From contig NZ_KE159567.1 of the NCBI RefSeq assembly GCF_000403845.2, positions 752,911 to 816,910 on the forward strand: a DNA stretch of 64,000 nt. The letters are read 5' to 3'. Under the pieces are notes generated by a model. It worked only from the letters and a program-made list of their open reading frames with translations, ran no database searches and was not told the DNA's origin. Made by a program: the position numbers and the translations under genes. Source of the stretch: Eubacterium sp. 14-2 (GTDB lineage: Bacteria > Bacillota > Clostridia > Lachnospirales > Lachnospiraceae). Below are positions 17,383 to 25,908 of the stretch, in pieces. Each line of letters starts with the position of its first letter. Positions within the stretch are counted from its first letter, which is position 1.

Positions 17383-18187
17383 AACAAAAAGAGCCAATGC
17401 GTTAATGTATGTTGTTTTGATCATTGTATCACTGATATCAGTATTTCCTCTTTACTGGATGCTGATGGCAGCTACAAATAAGAGTGTGGATGTAACCAGA
17501 GGAAGAATGCTTCCGGGAACTGCTTTTCTGGATAACTGGAAGGCTCTGTTTGCCCAGTCGCCGGTGCAGGAGGCCATGCTGAACTCCTTTAAATATGCCA
17601 TTGTGCTTACCATTTGCGCCCTGGTCATCTGCTCTCTGGCAGGTTATGGATTTGAAATTTATCATGACAAAGGAAAAGACACGGTAATGTCAATCCTGCT
17701 TCTGGGAATGATGGTACCCTTTGTGGCAACGATGATTCCGCTGTTCCGGATGTTTTCTTCAGCAGGGCTTCTGAATACCACAACAGCGTTTATTATGCCT
17801 ACCATTTCCACGCCGTTCCTGATTATGATGTTCCGGCAGAGTGCCAGAAGTTTTCCTCATGATATTATTGAAGCGGCGAGAATTGACGGATTGAATGAAC
17901 TGCAGATCTTTTTTAAGATGTTTATTCCTACCATGCGTTCCACCTATGCGGCAGCCATGACGATTACCTTTATGAATGCCTGGAACAATTATCTGTGGCC
18001 AAAGGTAATTATGCTGGATGACGCCAGCATCACCATGCCCATGCTGGTTGCGAACCTGACGGAAGGTTATGTAACGGATTATGGTGTACTGATGTTAGCT
18101 GTTCTGCTGTGCAGTATGCCGACGATTATTATATTCTTCTTATTACAGAAGAGCTTTGCAGAAGGTATTACAGGTGCAGTGAAGTAA
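17375..18187 (+). CDS. Sugar ABC transporter permease, MalG/UgpE type
   Basis: Second permease, about 270 residues, six helices, EAA motif EAARIDGLNELQIFFKMFIP. The GTG at 17375 is preferred because AGGTGAT lies 5 nt upstream inside the end of the preceding gene; a GTG at 17366 is in the same frame. The 8-nt overlap implies translational coupling. With the lipoprotein and first permease it forms a CUT1-type importer. Confidence 0.92.
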   Translation: MTKTKRANALMYVVLIIVSLISVFPLYWMLMAATNKSVDVTRGRMLPGTAFLDNWKALFAQSPVQEAMLNSFKYAIVLTICALVICSLAGYGFEIYHDKGKDTVMSILLLGMMVPFVATMIPLFRMFSSAGLLNTTTAFIMPTISTPFLIMMFRQSARSFPHDIIEAARIDGLNELQIFFKMFIPTMRSTYAAAMTITFMNAWNNYLWPKVIMLDDASITMPMLVANLTEGYVTDYGVLMLAVLLCSMPTIIIFFLLQKSFAEGITGAVK

Positions 18188-18287
18188 TGAAATTTAAAAT
18201 ACAGTTTATACTATGCCGGTAAGGAAAGAGAGGAGAAAGAATCTCACACCTGCCGGACGGAGGCTGCCGCATTAGAGGTCAGACAAA

Positions 18288-18328
18288 CAGGATATGGTTT
18301 TACAGAAAGGTTTACGGACAATATCCTG
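18288..18328 (+). promoter_or_regulatory. Hairpin in the leader of the GH2 gene
   Basis: CAGGATAT (18288-18295) and ATATCCTG (18321-18328) are perfect complements around a 25-nt loop, in the 195-nt gap between permease and GH2 gene. It may be a processing or stability structure. No promoter is obvious in the gap. Confidence 0.4.
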
Positions 18329-18382
18329 CAGACGTTTCTTTTGCTGCAGCCTTAAATTATAAAATTATGTTGGAGGTAATAT

Positions 18383-21300
18383 ATGCCGCAGTTTGATTAT
18401 GAAAAAGTGAAAGATCCCATGTTTTTTAAAGAGAATACGCTGGAAGCCCATTCAGACCATATCTGTTACAGATCTCTGGAGGAGCTGGAAGAAAAAAACA
18501 GCAGTTTTCGCTATTCACTGGACGGACTCTGGAAATTTGCGTATGCCGTAAATTATAATTCTGCCATTCAAAATTTTGAGTCGGCAGAATATGACTGTAA
18601 TTCCTGGAAAGACATCAGGGTTCCGGCTCATATCCAGATGGAAGGATATGACAGCCCTCAGTATGCCAATGTACAGTATCCCTGGGATGGCCGGGAACAG
18701 ATTGAACCGGGAGAGATTCCTTCCTTTTTCAATCCCGTTGCAAGCTATGTGAAATATTTCACAGTCCCGGAAGTTATGAAAGGAAAGCCGGTATACATTT
18801 CTTTTCAGGGTGTGGAGAGCGGTATGGCATTGTGGCTGAACGGAGCTTATGTGGGCTACAGTGAAGACAGCTTTACTCCTTCAGAATTTGAACTGACCCC
18901 GTATCTGACGGAAGGAGAGAACAAACTGGCAGTTCAGGTCTTTAAATGGACAGCGGGAAGCTGGTGCGAAGACCAGGATTTCTTCCGGTTTTCCGGTATT
19001 TATCGAAGCGTATATCTGTATACTGTGCCGGAAACCCATATACAGGATATCCGGGTGAAAACGCTGCTGGATGATACATACACAGATGCGGAACTGGAAG
19101 TTACCCTGAAAGGCTCCGGTTCAGGACAGGTTTTACTGACCCTGAAGGACGGACAGGATACAGTGGCACAGGCTTTAGTGAACATGGCCCATGAAGCTGA
19201 AATAAAAATTCCGGTGAAACATCCGGCTCTCTGGAGCGCCGAGGAACCAAACCTTTATGAACTGGTGCTGGAAGTACGAAACCCTCAGGAAGAGACAGCA
19301 GAAGTGATTTCCCAGATGGTGGGATTCCGCCGTTTTGAGATGATTGACCATATGATGCACATCAATGGAAAACGGATTGTATTTAAGGGCGTGAACCGCC
19401 ATGAATTCAGTTCGAAAACGGGACGTGCCGTGTCAGATGATGAAATTCTTCTGGATATTATGACCATGAAACGGAATAATATCAATGCAGTCCGGACCTG
19501 CCATTATCCCGATGATTCCAGAATTTATGCCCTCTGTGATAAATACGGCCTGTACATGATTGCTGAAAATAATCTGGAAAGCCATGGCTCCTGGGATCCC
19601 ATCATCAGGGGAGAGGCGGGCATGGAAGCGGCTGTTCCCGGAGACCGCAGAGAATGGGAGCCCATGATGCTGGATCGTGTGAATTCCTGCTATCAGCGGG
19701 ATAAAAATCATCCGGCGATTGTTATCTGGTCCTGCGGAAATGAATCCTTCGGCGGGCCGGTTATTTACGAAATGTCCCGGCTGTTCCGAAAACTGGATGA
19801 CACCAGACTGGTACATTACGAAGGCCTGTTCCATGACCGTCGGTTTAACGACACCAGTGATATGGAAAGCCAGATGTATCCTTCCGTGGAGGATATTAAA
19901 AACTTTCTGGCAAAGGACAGAAGCAAACCATTTATCTGCTGTGAATATACCCACGCCATGGGTAATTCCTGCGGTGCAATGCACAAATACACAGATTTAA
20001 CGGATACGGAACCTCTGTATCAGGGAGGATTTATCTGGGATTATATTGACCAGTCCATTGAGAAAAAAGACCGTTACGGAAAGAGCTTCCAGGCGTATGG
20101 CGGAGATTTCGGGGAGCGTCCCTGTGACTATAATTTCAGCGGAAACGGCATCGTTTATGGCGGAGAGAGAGATGAATCTCCCAAAATGCAGGAAGTAAAA
20201 TTCAATTATCAGAATATTACTGCAGAGGTTTCCAGAGACAAAGTCCGGATAAAGAATAAAAATCTGTTCCTGAATACGGACAGTTTTGACTGTGTGGTTC
20301 TGTTGGAAAAAGAAGGAAAACTCATAAAGCAGGCCGCACTTGAGACTAAGGTGCCACCTCTTGGTGAGGAAACCTATGATCTGCCCCTGGCTGTGCCGGA
20401 AAAAGCAGGAGAATATGCTGTAACCGTATCTTTCCGGCTGAAACAGGCAGAAGACTGGGCGCCTGCAGGTTATGAGACAGCTTTCGGGCAGGGCGTATTC
20501 CAGGTAGAAGAGACAGGAGAATCCAACTCTGCACATTCCGGACGGGTTGTTCTTCCGGCTGAAACAACAGAGAAAATTACAGTTATTAAAGGAAGATTAA
20601 ATATCGGTGTCCATGGACGTGATTTTGAATGCATGTTCAGCACTTTAAAAAGCGGACTGGTATCTTACCGCTATGGCGGCAGGGAAATGACAGAACAGAT
20701 TCCCATGCCCAATTTCTGGCGGGCGCCCATAGATAATGACTATGGCAGCAATATGCCGGGGCGCTATGCTCAGTGGAAACTTGCCAGTCTGTATCTGCAG
20801 CCGGATGAAGAGTATCCCAATCCTGCTCTGGAAGAAAAGGAACACAGTGCGGTGATTACATATCATTATATCATGGCTACCGCACCAGTAAGTAAATGCA
20901 GCCTTTCCTATGAAGTGTTCGGGGATGGAACTATTACTGCCACTCTGTCTTATGACCCGGTAAAAGAACTGGGAGATATGCCGGAATTCGGCGTGATGTT
21001 TAAGTTTAATGCAGATTATGAGAATGTGGAATGGTATGGCAACGGACCTGCGGAAACTTATGCGGACCGGAAACACGGAGCAAAGCTGGGCGTTTATGCC
21101 AACAAAGTAACGGATAACCTGGCAAAATATCTGGTGCCTCAGGAATGCGGCAATAAAACAGAGGTACGCTGGGCGAAAATTACGGATAATCGCGGAAAAG
21201 GAATGCTGTTTACGGGAAATCACATGAATTTTTCCGCTCTGCCCTACACGCCTCATGAGATGGAATCCGCGCAGCATCCCTATGAGCTGCCGGAAATCCA

Positions 21301-21439
21301 CTACACGGTAGTCCGGGTTTCCTCACAGCAGATGGGTATTGGCGGAGATGACAGCTGGGGAGCCAGAGTGCATTCGGAATATCTGACAGATGTAAGCGGG
21401 CCCATGAAATTTACATTCAGTTTCAGAGGTTTACCATGA
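18383..21439 (+). CDS. Beta-galactosidase, glycoside hydrolase family 2 (LacZ-like)
   Basis: 1018 residues, LacZ length, no signal peptide, so cytoplasmic. Order: GH2 sugar-binding jelly roll (about 30-215), immunoglobulin-like domain (about 220-320), TIM barrel (about 325-620), then the C-terminal beta-sandwich domains (DUF4981 and Bgal small chain type) to the end. Acid/base Glu is at about 454 (WSCGNESFGG) and the nucleophile Glu at about 521 (CCEYTHAMGNS). It would release galactose from imported galactosides or from GH53 products. GGAGG precedes the ATG. Confidence 0.95.
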   Translation: MPQFDYEKVKDPMFFKENTLEAHSDHICYRSLEELEEKNSSFRYSLDGLWKFAYAVNYNSAIQNFESAEYDCNSWKDIRVPAHIQMEGYDSPQYANVQYPWDGREQIEPGEIPSFFNPVASYVKYFTVPEVMKGKPVYISFQGVESGMALWLNGAYVGYSEDSFTPSEFELTPYLTEGENKLAVQVFKWTAGSWCEDQDFFRFSGIYRSVYLYTVPETHIQDIRVKTLLDDTYTDAELEVTLKGSGSGQVLLTLKDGQDTVAQALVNMAHEAEIKIPVKHPALWSAEEPNLYELVLEVRNPQEETAEVISQMVGFRRFEMIDHMMHINGKRIVFKGVNRHEFSSKTGRAVSDDEILLDIMTMKRNNINAVRTCHYPDDSRIYALCDKYGLYMIAENNLESHGSWDPIIRGEAGMEAAVPGDRREWEPMMLDRVNSCYQRDKNHPAIVIWSCGNESFGGPVIYEMSRLFRKLDDTRLVHYEGLFHDRRFNDTSDMESQMYPSVEDIKNFLAKDRSKPFICCEYTHAMGNSCGAMHKYTDLTDTEPLYQGGFIWDYIDQSIEKKDRYGKSFQAYGGDFGERPCDYNFSGNGIVYGGERDESPKMQEVKFNYQNITAEVSRDKVRIKNKNLFLNTDSFDCVVLLEKEGKLIKQAALETKVPPLGEETYDLPLAVPEKAGEYAVTVSFRLKQAEDWAPAGYETAFGQGVFQVEETGESNSAHSGRVVLPAETTEKITVIKGRLNIGVHGRDFECMFSTLKSGLVSYRYGGREMTEQIPMPNFWRAPIDNDYGSNMPGRYAQWKLASLYLQPDEEYPNPALEEKEHSAVITYHYIMATAPVSKCSLSYEVFGDGTITATLSYDPVKELGDMPEFGVMFKFNADYENVEWYGNGPAETYADRKHGAKLGVYANKVTDNLAKYLVPQECGNKTEVRWAKITDNRGKGMLFTGNHMNFSALPYTPHEMESAQHPYELPEIHYTVVRVSSQQMGIGGDDSWGARVHSEYLTDVSGPMKFTFSFRGLP

Positions 21440-21508
21440 GGAGGGATCCATCGAAGATGGGAGGAGCCCTGATGGTTTATAGTAACCTGATGATTTAAGG
21501 AGGAAAAA

Positions 21509-23344
21509 ATGGACAAATTTGTGGTAAATATTATCCACCGTCCGGAAATGGTACCGGAATATGCAGAAAAAGTTACCGGACATGGAAAAACGGAGGATAT
21601 TGGAAGAAAAGCGCTTTTGACAGAATCTCTGGATATTTTTAAGACACAGCAGAGGCTGGCCCATGAAAATGGCCTGAAAACCACAATTCAGATGACCTAT
21701 GCAAGTTTATTTAATGAAGAAGCAGTAGCTCTTGCAAAAGCAGACCATGAGAAATACGGGGATGAAATCGCCCTTTCTCTGCTGGGGCTGCCCTGCAAAG
21801 AGTTCCGTGAGAAATATGATACCAAAGATTTCTGTATCTGGATGTTTTCCATGGAAGACAAGAAATCCATTGTAGATGATGTTTTTGAAAAATTTTATCA
21901 GAGTTTTGGATTTTATCCGGAATCCACCGGTTCCTATTATCTGGATGCAGATTTGACCAACTATATCAAAGAAAAATATCCTTCCGTAAAATGTGCGGTG
22001 GCAACCTGCTGGGAGGAGGGCCCCAAGGCATACCATACCTGCAATAATTCCTGGTATACTCTGTTTGACGGGGGCCCCTGGGCTCCCTGGATTCCTTCCA
22101 GGCAGAATACCCATGCGCCGGCGGCAAATCAGGAGGAGGACAGCGGAATTGTGGCAATTCCCCATCTTTCCAGAGATTTGCTGGCATGTTATGACGGAAA
22201 CGGCTCCAATTTCGGCACCCATCCTCAGAATGTGCTCCGGGGGATGATTTATGACAGCCAGACCTGGGAGTATCCTTATATGTACAACCTGATTGACCAG
22301 TACCGTTCTCTGGAAAAATACAATAACGGTTATGCCTATAACATGATGTTTGTGGGACCGGGCTGGATGAACAAAATGGGACGCTGGGAAGCGCCTTATG
22401 AACTGCTGGAAAAATCTTATTCCGATGGCTGTGCGTATTATGGAAAACTGAAAAAAGAAGGTAAACTGACTGACATGACCATGGCGGAATTTGCAGATTA
22501 CTACCGGGAGAAAAAGAGTTATACAGAGCCGGAATGCGCTCTGTGGCGTGATATCCTTTACGGTTCGGACAAGCAGCTGTTCTGGTACTGTGATCCTTAC
22601 ATGAGAGTCTGCGTCAATATGGACCAGGGCGGAGCCATTGTGGATTTACGCCCCTATGCAGCCAAACTGGAATGGCCCGTGGGAATCGGAACGAAACATG
22701 TGCAGGATGCATCTTATCCGTTCCTGATTCAGGAAAAATACAGGGCAGGTTATTTCACCCATTATGCCGGAGAAGGGACTGTCAGAAGTGCAAAACTTTC
22801 CTACAACGGAGAAGAAGTGGATCTGTGCCTGTGCCGCACAAAAGCCCATTTTTCCCAGGAGGGAAATACCAGAATCCTCACGCTGGATCCGGTGGAAATT
22901 GAATTTTATGATCTGACCGTGAAGCTGCAGACGAAGATTTATTTTGAAGAAGGAAGTTCCGGTATCAAAATGGAGCGTACCATTCTGGAAATGAGTAATC
23001 CGGATGCAAAGGTGGAATTAAATGAATATATGGTGGCATGTTACGGAACCACAGAATATCCGGAGGATATGACTGGCATCACCCTGAAATGCGAGGGCAG
23101 CCAGGACAAATCCATTTCCTATGAGTATAAATGCAGAGAAGCGCAGCTTGAGGGAGCTAAGGCGGTGAGTGCAGTGATTCCGGCCATTGAGACGAAGGTT
23201 TCCATGACGCCGTCTGATAAAGAAGCAGTGGGATACGTGAAGGAGGGCTATGCCTTTTCTCCCATGTTTACATTAGGATACACCAAAACAGTATCGGACA
23301 AGGAGGTATTTGCAACATGGCTCAATCTGGAAAAGGCAAATTAA
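21509..23344 (+). CDS. Unassigned 611-residue protein of the galactan locus
   Basis: I do not recognise a named family with confidence. No signal peptide or membrane segment. The first 330 residues look like an alpha/beta barrel (predicted strands such as TTIQMTYAS, CIWMFSMED, GSYYLDADL, KCAVATCW, YNMMFVGPGW). The rest looks beta-rich like the C-terminal sandwich of many carbohydrate enzymes. Acidic and aromatic residues (YYLDAD, CWEEGP, DGGPWAPWIP) suggest sugar binding. AAGGAGG precedes the ATG, 69 nt after GH2. The operon suggests a glycoside hydrolase, deacetylase or epimerase-like enzyme (inference). Confidence 0.8.
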   Translation: MDKFVVNIIHRPEMVPEYAEKVTGHGKTEDIGRKALLTESLDIFKTQQRLAHENGLKTTIQMTYASLFNEEAVALAKADHEKYGDEIALSLLGLPCKEFREKYDTKDFCIWMFSMEDKKSIVDDVFEKFYQSFGFYPESTGSYYLDADLTNYIKEKYPSVKCAVATCWEEGPKAYHTCNNSWYTLFDGGPWAPWIPSRQNTHAPAANQEEDSGIVAIPHLSRDLLACYDGNGSNFGTHPQNVLRGMIYDSQTWEYPYMYNLIDQYRSLEKYNNGYAYNMMFVGPGWMNKMGRWEAPYELLEKSYSDGCAYYGKLKKEGKLTDMTMAEFADYYREKKSYTEPECALWRDILYGSDKQLFWYCDPYMRVCVNMDQGGAIVDLRPYAAKLEWPVGIGTKHVQDASYPFLIQEKYRAGYFTHYAGEGTVRSAKLSYNGEEVDLCLCRTKAHFSQEGNTRILTLDPVEIEFYDLTVKLQTKIYFEEGSSGIKMERTILEMSNPDAKVELNEYMVACYGTTEYPEDMTGITLKCEGSQDKSISYEYKCREAQLEGAKAVSAVIPAIETKVSMTPSDKEAVGYVKEGYAFSPMFTLGYTKTVSDKEVFATWLNLEKAN

Positions 23345-23535
23345 ATTACAGATGTCCTTCCTGCTTTATGCGGGATCTGGATATTGATATGTTTTATGAT
23401 AAGGAGAAGGAAGAGTATTACTGTATCCGCTGCCAGTATACCGGAAATGAAAAAGACGTGCTGGAAAAAAATGAAATGGTGCGGTTCCGTTACCGGGCCA
23501 TGGCAGAGCGTATCACAAAGTTTGACTTTGATTAA
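23317..23535 (+). CDS. Small zinc-ribbon protein
   Basis: 72 residues. CPSC (about 13-16) and CIRC (about 37-40) form a four-Cys zinc-ribbon knuckle, and the tail is charged (RYRAMAERITKFDFD). Its start overlaps the end of the 611-residue gene by 28 nt, with AAGGAGG inside that gene 10 nt before the ATG. This supports real translation and coupling. It sits between two sugar enzymes. Its function is unknown; it could be a regulator or a protein-protein adaptor. Confidence 0.8.
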   Translation: MAQSGKGKLNYRCPSCFMRDLDIDMFYDKEKEEYYCIRCQYTGNEKDVLEKNEMVRFRYRAMAERITKFDFD

Positions 23536-23547
23536 GAGGAAAATTTT

Positions 23548-24672
23548 ATGGGAGTAATTTCAGATAAGAAATTTATAAAGGGAATGGATGTATCTTCTCT
23601 GCCGGAGCTGGAACAGCTTGGAGCAAAATTTTATGATAAAGACGGAGACGAGAGAAATCTGCTGGCAATTCTGCAGGAATACGGTACCAATGCAATACGT
23701 CTCCGCCTCTGGAACAATCCTTATTCCAGAGAGGGAGAGCCTTATGGGGCGGGCACCAATGACATGGAAACTGCCATGGAGATGGCAAAGCGGGTGAAAG
23801 AGCGGGGCATGGACGTACTGCTGAATCTCCATTACAGCGATTTCTGGGCAGATCCCGGCAAGCAGATAAAGCCCAAGGCCTGGTATGACTATACGGGAAA
23901 ACGTCTGGAGTCTGCTGTGTACGACTATACGGTGGCGGTACTGCGTGAATTTCAGCGGGAGGGCATCCTGCCTGATATGATACAGGTGGGAAATGAACTG
24001 TCCAACGGTCTGCTGTGGCCGGACGGAAAGCGGCCGGATTATGAGAGTATTGCCATGCTGGTGAATGCGGGAATTCATGGGGTGCGTGATATTGACCCGG
24101 ATATTCCCATTATGCTTCATCTGGACAACGGAGGGAACAATGCCCTGTACCGGGAATGGTTTGACAGTTATTTTGCCAGTGACGGAGAGGATTTTGACAT
24201 TATCGGTCTGTCCTATTATCCCTTCTGGCATGGCTCCCTGGCAGATCTGGAACATAATATGCATGACATTGCATTACGCTACAACAAAGAACTGGTGGTG
24301 GCAGAGGTATCCATGGGCCATACCATGGAAGATTATGCTGCCTTTGAGAAGCTGAAACCCTCGGAACGGAAAGGAATGGCCACAAAACCGGAACTGGTGG
24401 AAAAGATTGATTACCCCATGACAAAACAGGGGCAGGCGGATTTTATGGAAGATTTCATGAACCGGGTTGTCAATGTTCCAAAAGGGCTGGGAAGAGGATT
24501 TTTCTACTGGGAGCCGGCCTGGATTCCGGTGCCGGGAAGCGGTTGGGCCACAGAGGCCTCTCTGAGCTACATGAAAGATCCTGGGCCCTGCGGCAATGAA
24601 TGGGCCAATCAGGCGTTGTTTGACTATGAAGGCAGGCCTCTGCCGGCGCTGGATGTGATAAGAAAACGATAA
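23548..24672 (+). CDS. Endo-beta-1,4-galactanase, glycoside hydrolase family 53, no signal peptide
   Basis: 374 residues covering just the GH53 TIM barrel. FIKGMDVSSLPELE opens the domain, IRLRLWNNPY and LLNLHYSDFWADPGKQ are hallmark strands. Acid/base Glu is at about 150 (VGNELSNG) and the nucleophile Glu at about 253 (VVAEVSMGHT, where ETAY-like is more usual). It cuts beta-1,4-galactan. Most GH53 enzymes are secreted; this one starts directly at the domain, so it probably acts in the cytoplasm on imported galacto-oligosaccharides. Ends at a strong terminator. Confidence 0.94.
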   Translation: MGVISDKKFIKGMDVSSLPELEQLGAKFYDKDGDERNLLAILQEYGTNAIRLRLWNNPYSREGEPYGAGTNDMETAMEMAKRVKERGMDVLLNLHYSDFWADPGKQIKPKAWYDYTGKRLESAVYDYTVAVLREFQREGILPDMIQVGNELSNGLLWPDGKRPDYESIAMLVNAGIHGVRDIDPDIPIMLHLDNGGNNALYREWFDSYFASDGEDFDIIGLSYYPFWHGSLADLEHNMHDIALRYNKELVVAEVSMGHTMEDYAAFEKLKPSERKGMATKPELVEKIDYPMTKQGQADFMEDFMNRVVNVPKGLGRGFFYWEPAWIPVPGSGWATEASLSYMKDPGPCGNEWANQALFDYEGRPLPALDVIRKR

Positions 24673-24703
24673 CTGTCCGAAACGGACAGGGAAAAAGGAA
24701 GAG

Positions 24704-24765
24704 TTCTGCAATATATGGCACAGGTATCACGGATGGTACATCCATATATTGCAGAATCTTTTTTA
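24704..24765 (+). terminator. Intrinsic terminator of the galactan operon
   Basis: A perfect 15-bp stem TTCTGCAATATATGG/CCATATATTGCAGAA (24704-24718 and 24742-24756) is followed by TCTTTTTTATT. Confidence 0.85.
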
Positions 24766-24970
24766 TTCTACAGGAAATTCCTTTGGATTTCCTGTAGAAT
24801 AAAAAATAATGATGCGCAGCTCGCGGAGTTGATGTTTATTGCTGCGCAATCCGCTCGCTCGTGCGAATAGAAGATGTCGCTAAAGCGACCGCACTCGGCG
24901 CAGCAAACCGTCCAGGTCCCTCATGAGTGAGGGATTCAGGGAGCTGAAGCGGGCCAGTCCGCTTTGTTTT
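24763..24970. repeat. Dispersed structured intergenic repeat, copy 2
   Basis: A perfect 16-bp hairpin (arms 24763-24778 and 24787-24802, TTATTCTACAGG side) has an 8-nt loop. The linker holds GTCGC-TAAA-GCGAC (about 24875-24888), and the 73-nt core is at 24898-24970. Compared with copies 1 and 4 the stem carries paired changes (ACAGG/CCTGT versus ATAGG/CCTAT versus ATGGG/CCCAT). The core's CCCTCA-TGAG-TGAGGG is kept. Confidence 0.8.
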
Positions 24971-25060
24971 TCTATAATCGCACTGCGGCGAATCTTGCCA
25001 TATGGTATCGTGTATGATATATTTTTATCAGATGATTCAGAAAGACAGGGTGAAACACAT

Positions 25061-25391
25061 ATGATACTCTATCATGCAGGTAAAGAAACGGTGGAATTTC
25101 CGGAAATTCGGAAAACAAGATATACAAAAGATTTTTCGTGGGGATTTTATTGCAAAATGCAGAAAAGGTGAAACACATCCCTATGATATTGTGGAAGGCC
25201 CTATGGCGGATGACACAATATGGAACTATGTAAATGACTATCTGACAGGGAGGATAAGCCGGAAACAGTTTTGGGTTCTGGCTGAATTCAGGTATCCCAC
25301 CCATCAGATTAGTTTTCACACCTTATCGGCATTGGATTGTCTGATATTTGAAAGGAGTGAATCTGTATATGACAGAAAAGGAAAGAAATGA
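25061..25391 (+). pseudogene. DUF3990-type gene, internally deleted and frameshifted
   Basis: The opening frame from ATG 25061 reads MILYHAGKE...TKDFSWGFYC and stops at 25171. This is the usual start of DUF3990 proteins (MILYHG...DFGxGFY). The other frame to 25391 gives the usual C-terminal half (HPYDIVEGPMADDTIWNYV, PTHQISFHT). The middle of the family, roughly 80 residues, is missing. The junction falls in GGATTTTATTGC, which encodes GFYC in one frame and DFIA in the other, as if a deletion ran through microhomology. The intact downstream partner overlaps its end. Confidence 0.75.
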
Positions 25392-25812
25392 TTTTTTCTA
25401 TGTTTGTTCGCTCATTGAATATACGGCCCGTCAGAGCAGGAATAAGCGCGGAACAATTACAGAAGCGCTGGGCAGAGAAGGCATTGAGAAACAGCTGTAT
25501 GATGCCCAGGTAAATCATTGTCTTTCTTTTGAACAGGTGAGTGATGAGGTGATTGAACAGTATAAAATTCCGGAAGGGGATTTTGACACCATTACAGGCT
25601 GCAGATATACGGTTCCGGAATTTACGGACATTGGAAAGCTGTACAGCATTATGATAGAAGACTGTGCGGAACCAGGAAAAGAAGTGGATGAACTGATGAA
25701 AATTTTTTCTTCTTTTATCAGTGAGGAAATATCTGATTTTAATACCGATGTTTATTATCAGAATCCCGATTATCTGGAATGCTCGTACCGGGCCGGATAT
25801 CTGCTGGATTAA
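25369..25812 (+). CDS. Conserved partner of a DUF3990 gene
   Basis: 147 residues from the ATG at 25369 (AAAGGAG upstream); an in-frame start at 25348 is less likely. It is an acidic, mostly helical soluble protein with FFYVCSLIEYTARQ near the start and NPDYLECSYRAGYLLD at the end. I recall similar proteins encoded directly beside DUF3990 genes in Lachnospiraceae, but know no function. It overlaps the broken DUF3990 gene by 23 nt. If the pair was toxin and antitoxin, the toxin-like member is the one that is lost. Confidence 0.75.
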   Translation: MTEKERNDFFYVCSLIEYTARQSRNKRGTITEALGREGIEKQLYDAQVNHCLSFEQVSDEVIEQYKIPEGDFDTITGCRYTVPEFTDIGKLYSIMIEDCAEPGKEVDELMKIFSSFISEEISDFNTDVYYQNPDYLECSYRAGYLLD

Positions 25813-25908
25813 AGTTGAAATTTTTGCCGCTGACATGGGGTAATATTGCAAAAAAATAGCTTTCATATGCAAAGAGATCCTTTGCAGCACAAAGACAGGA
25901 GGAAAACC

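Noticed and set aside
24923-25171. Small proteins beginning MSEGFRE at 24923, 32707 and 45669
   Set aside because: They start inside the 73-nt repeat core and continue into unrelated flanks, so they are products of the repeat and not genes.
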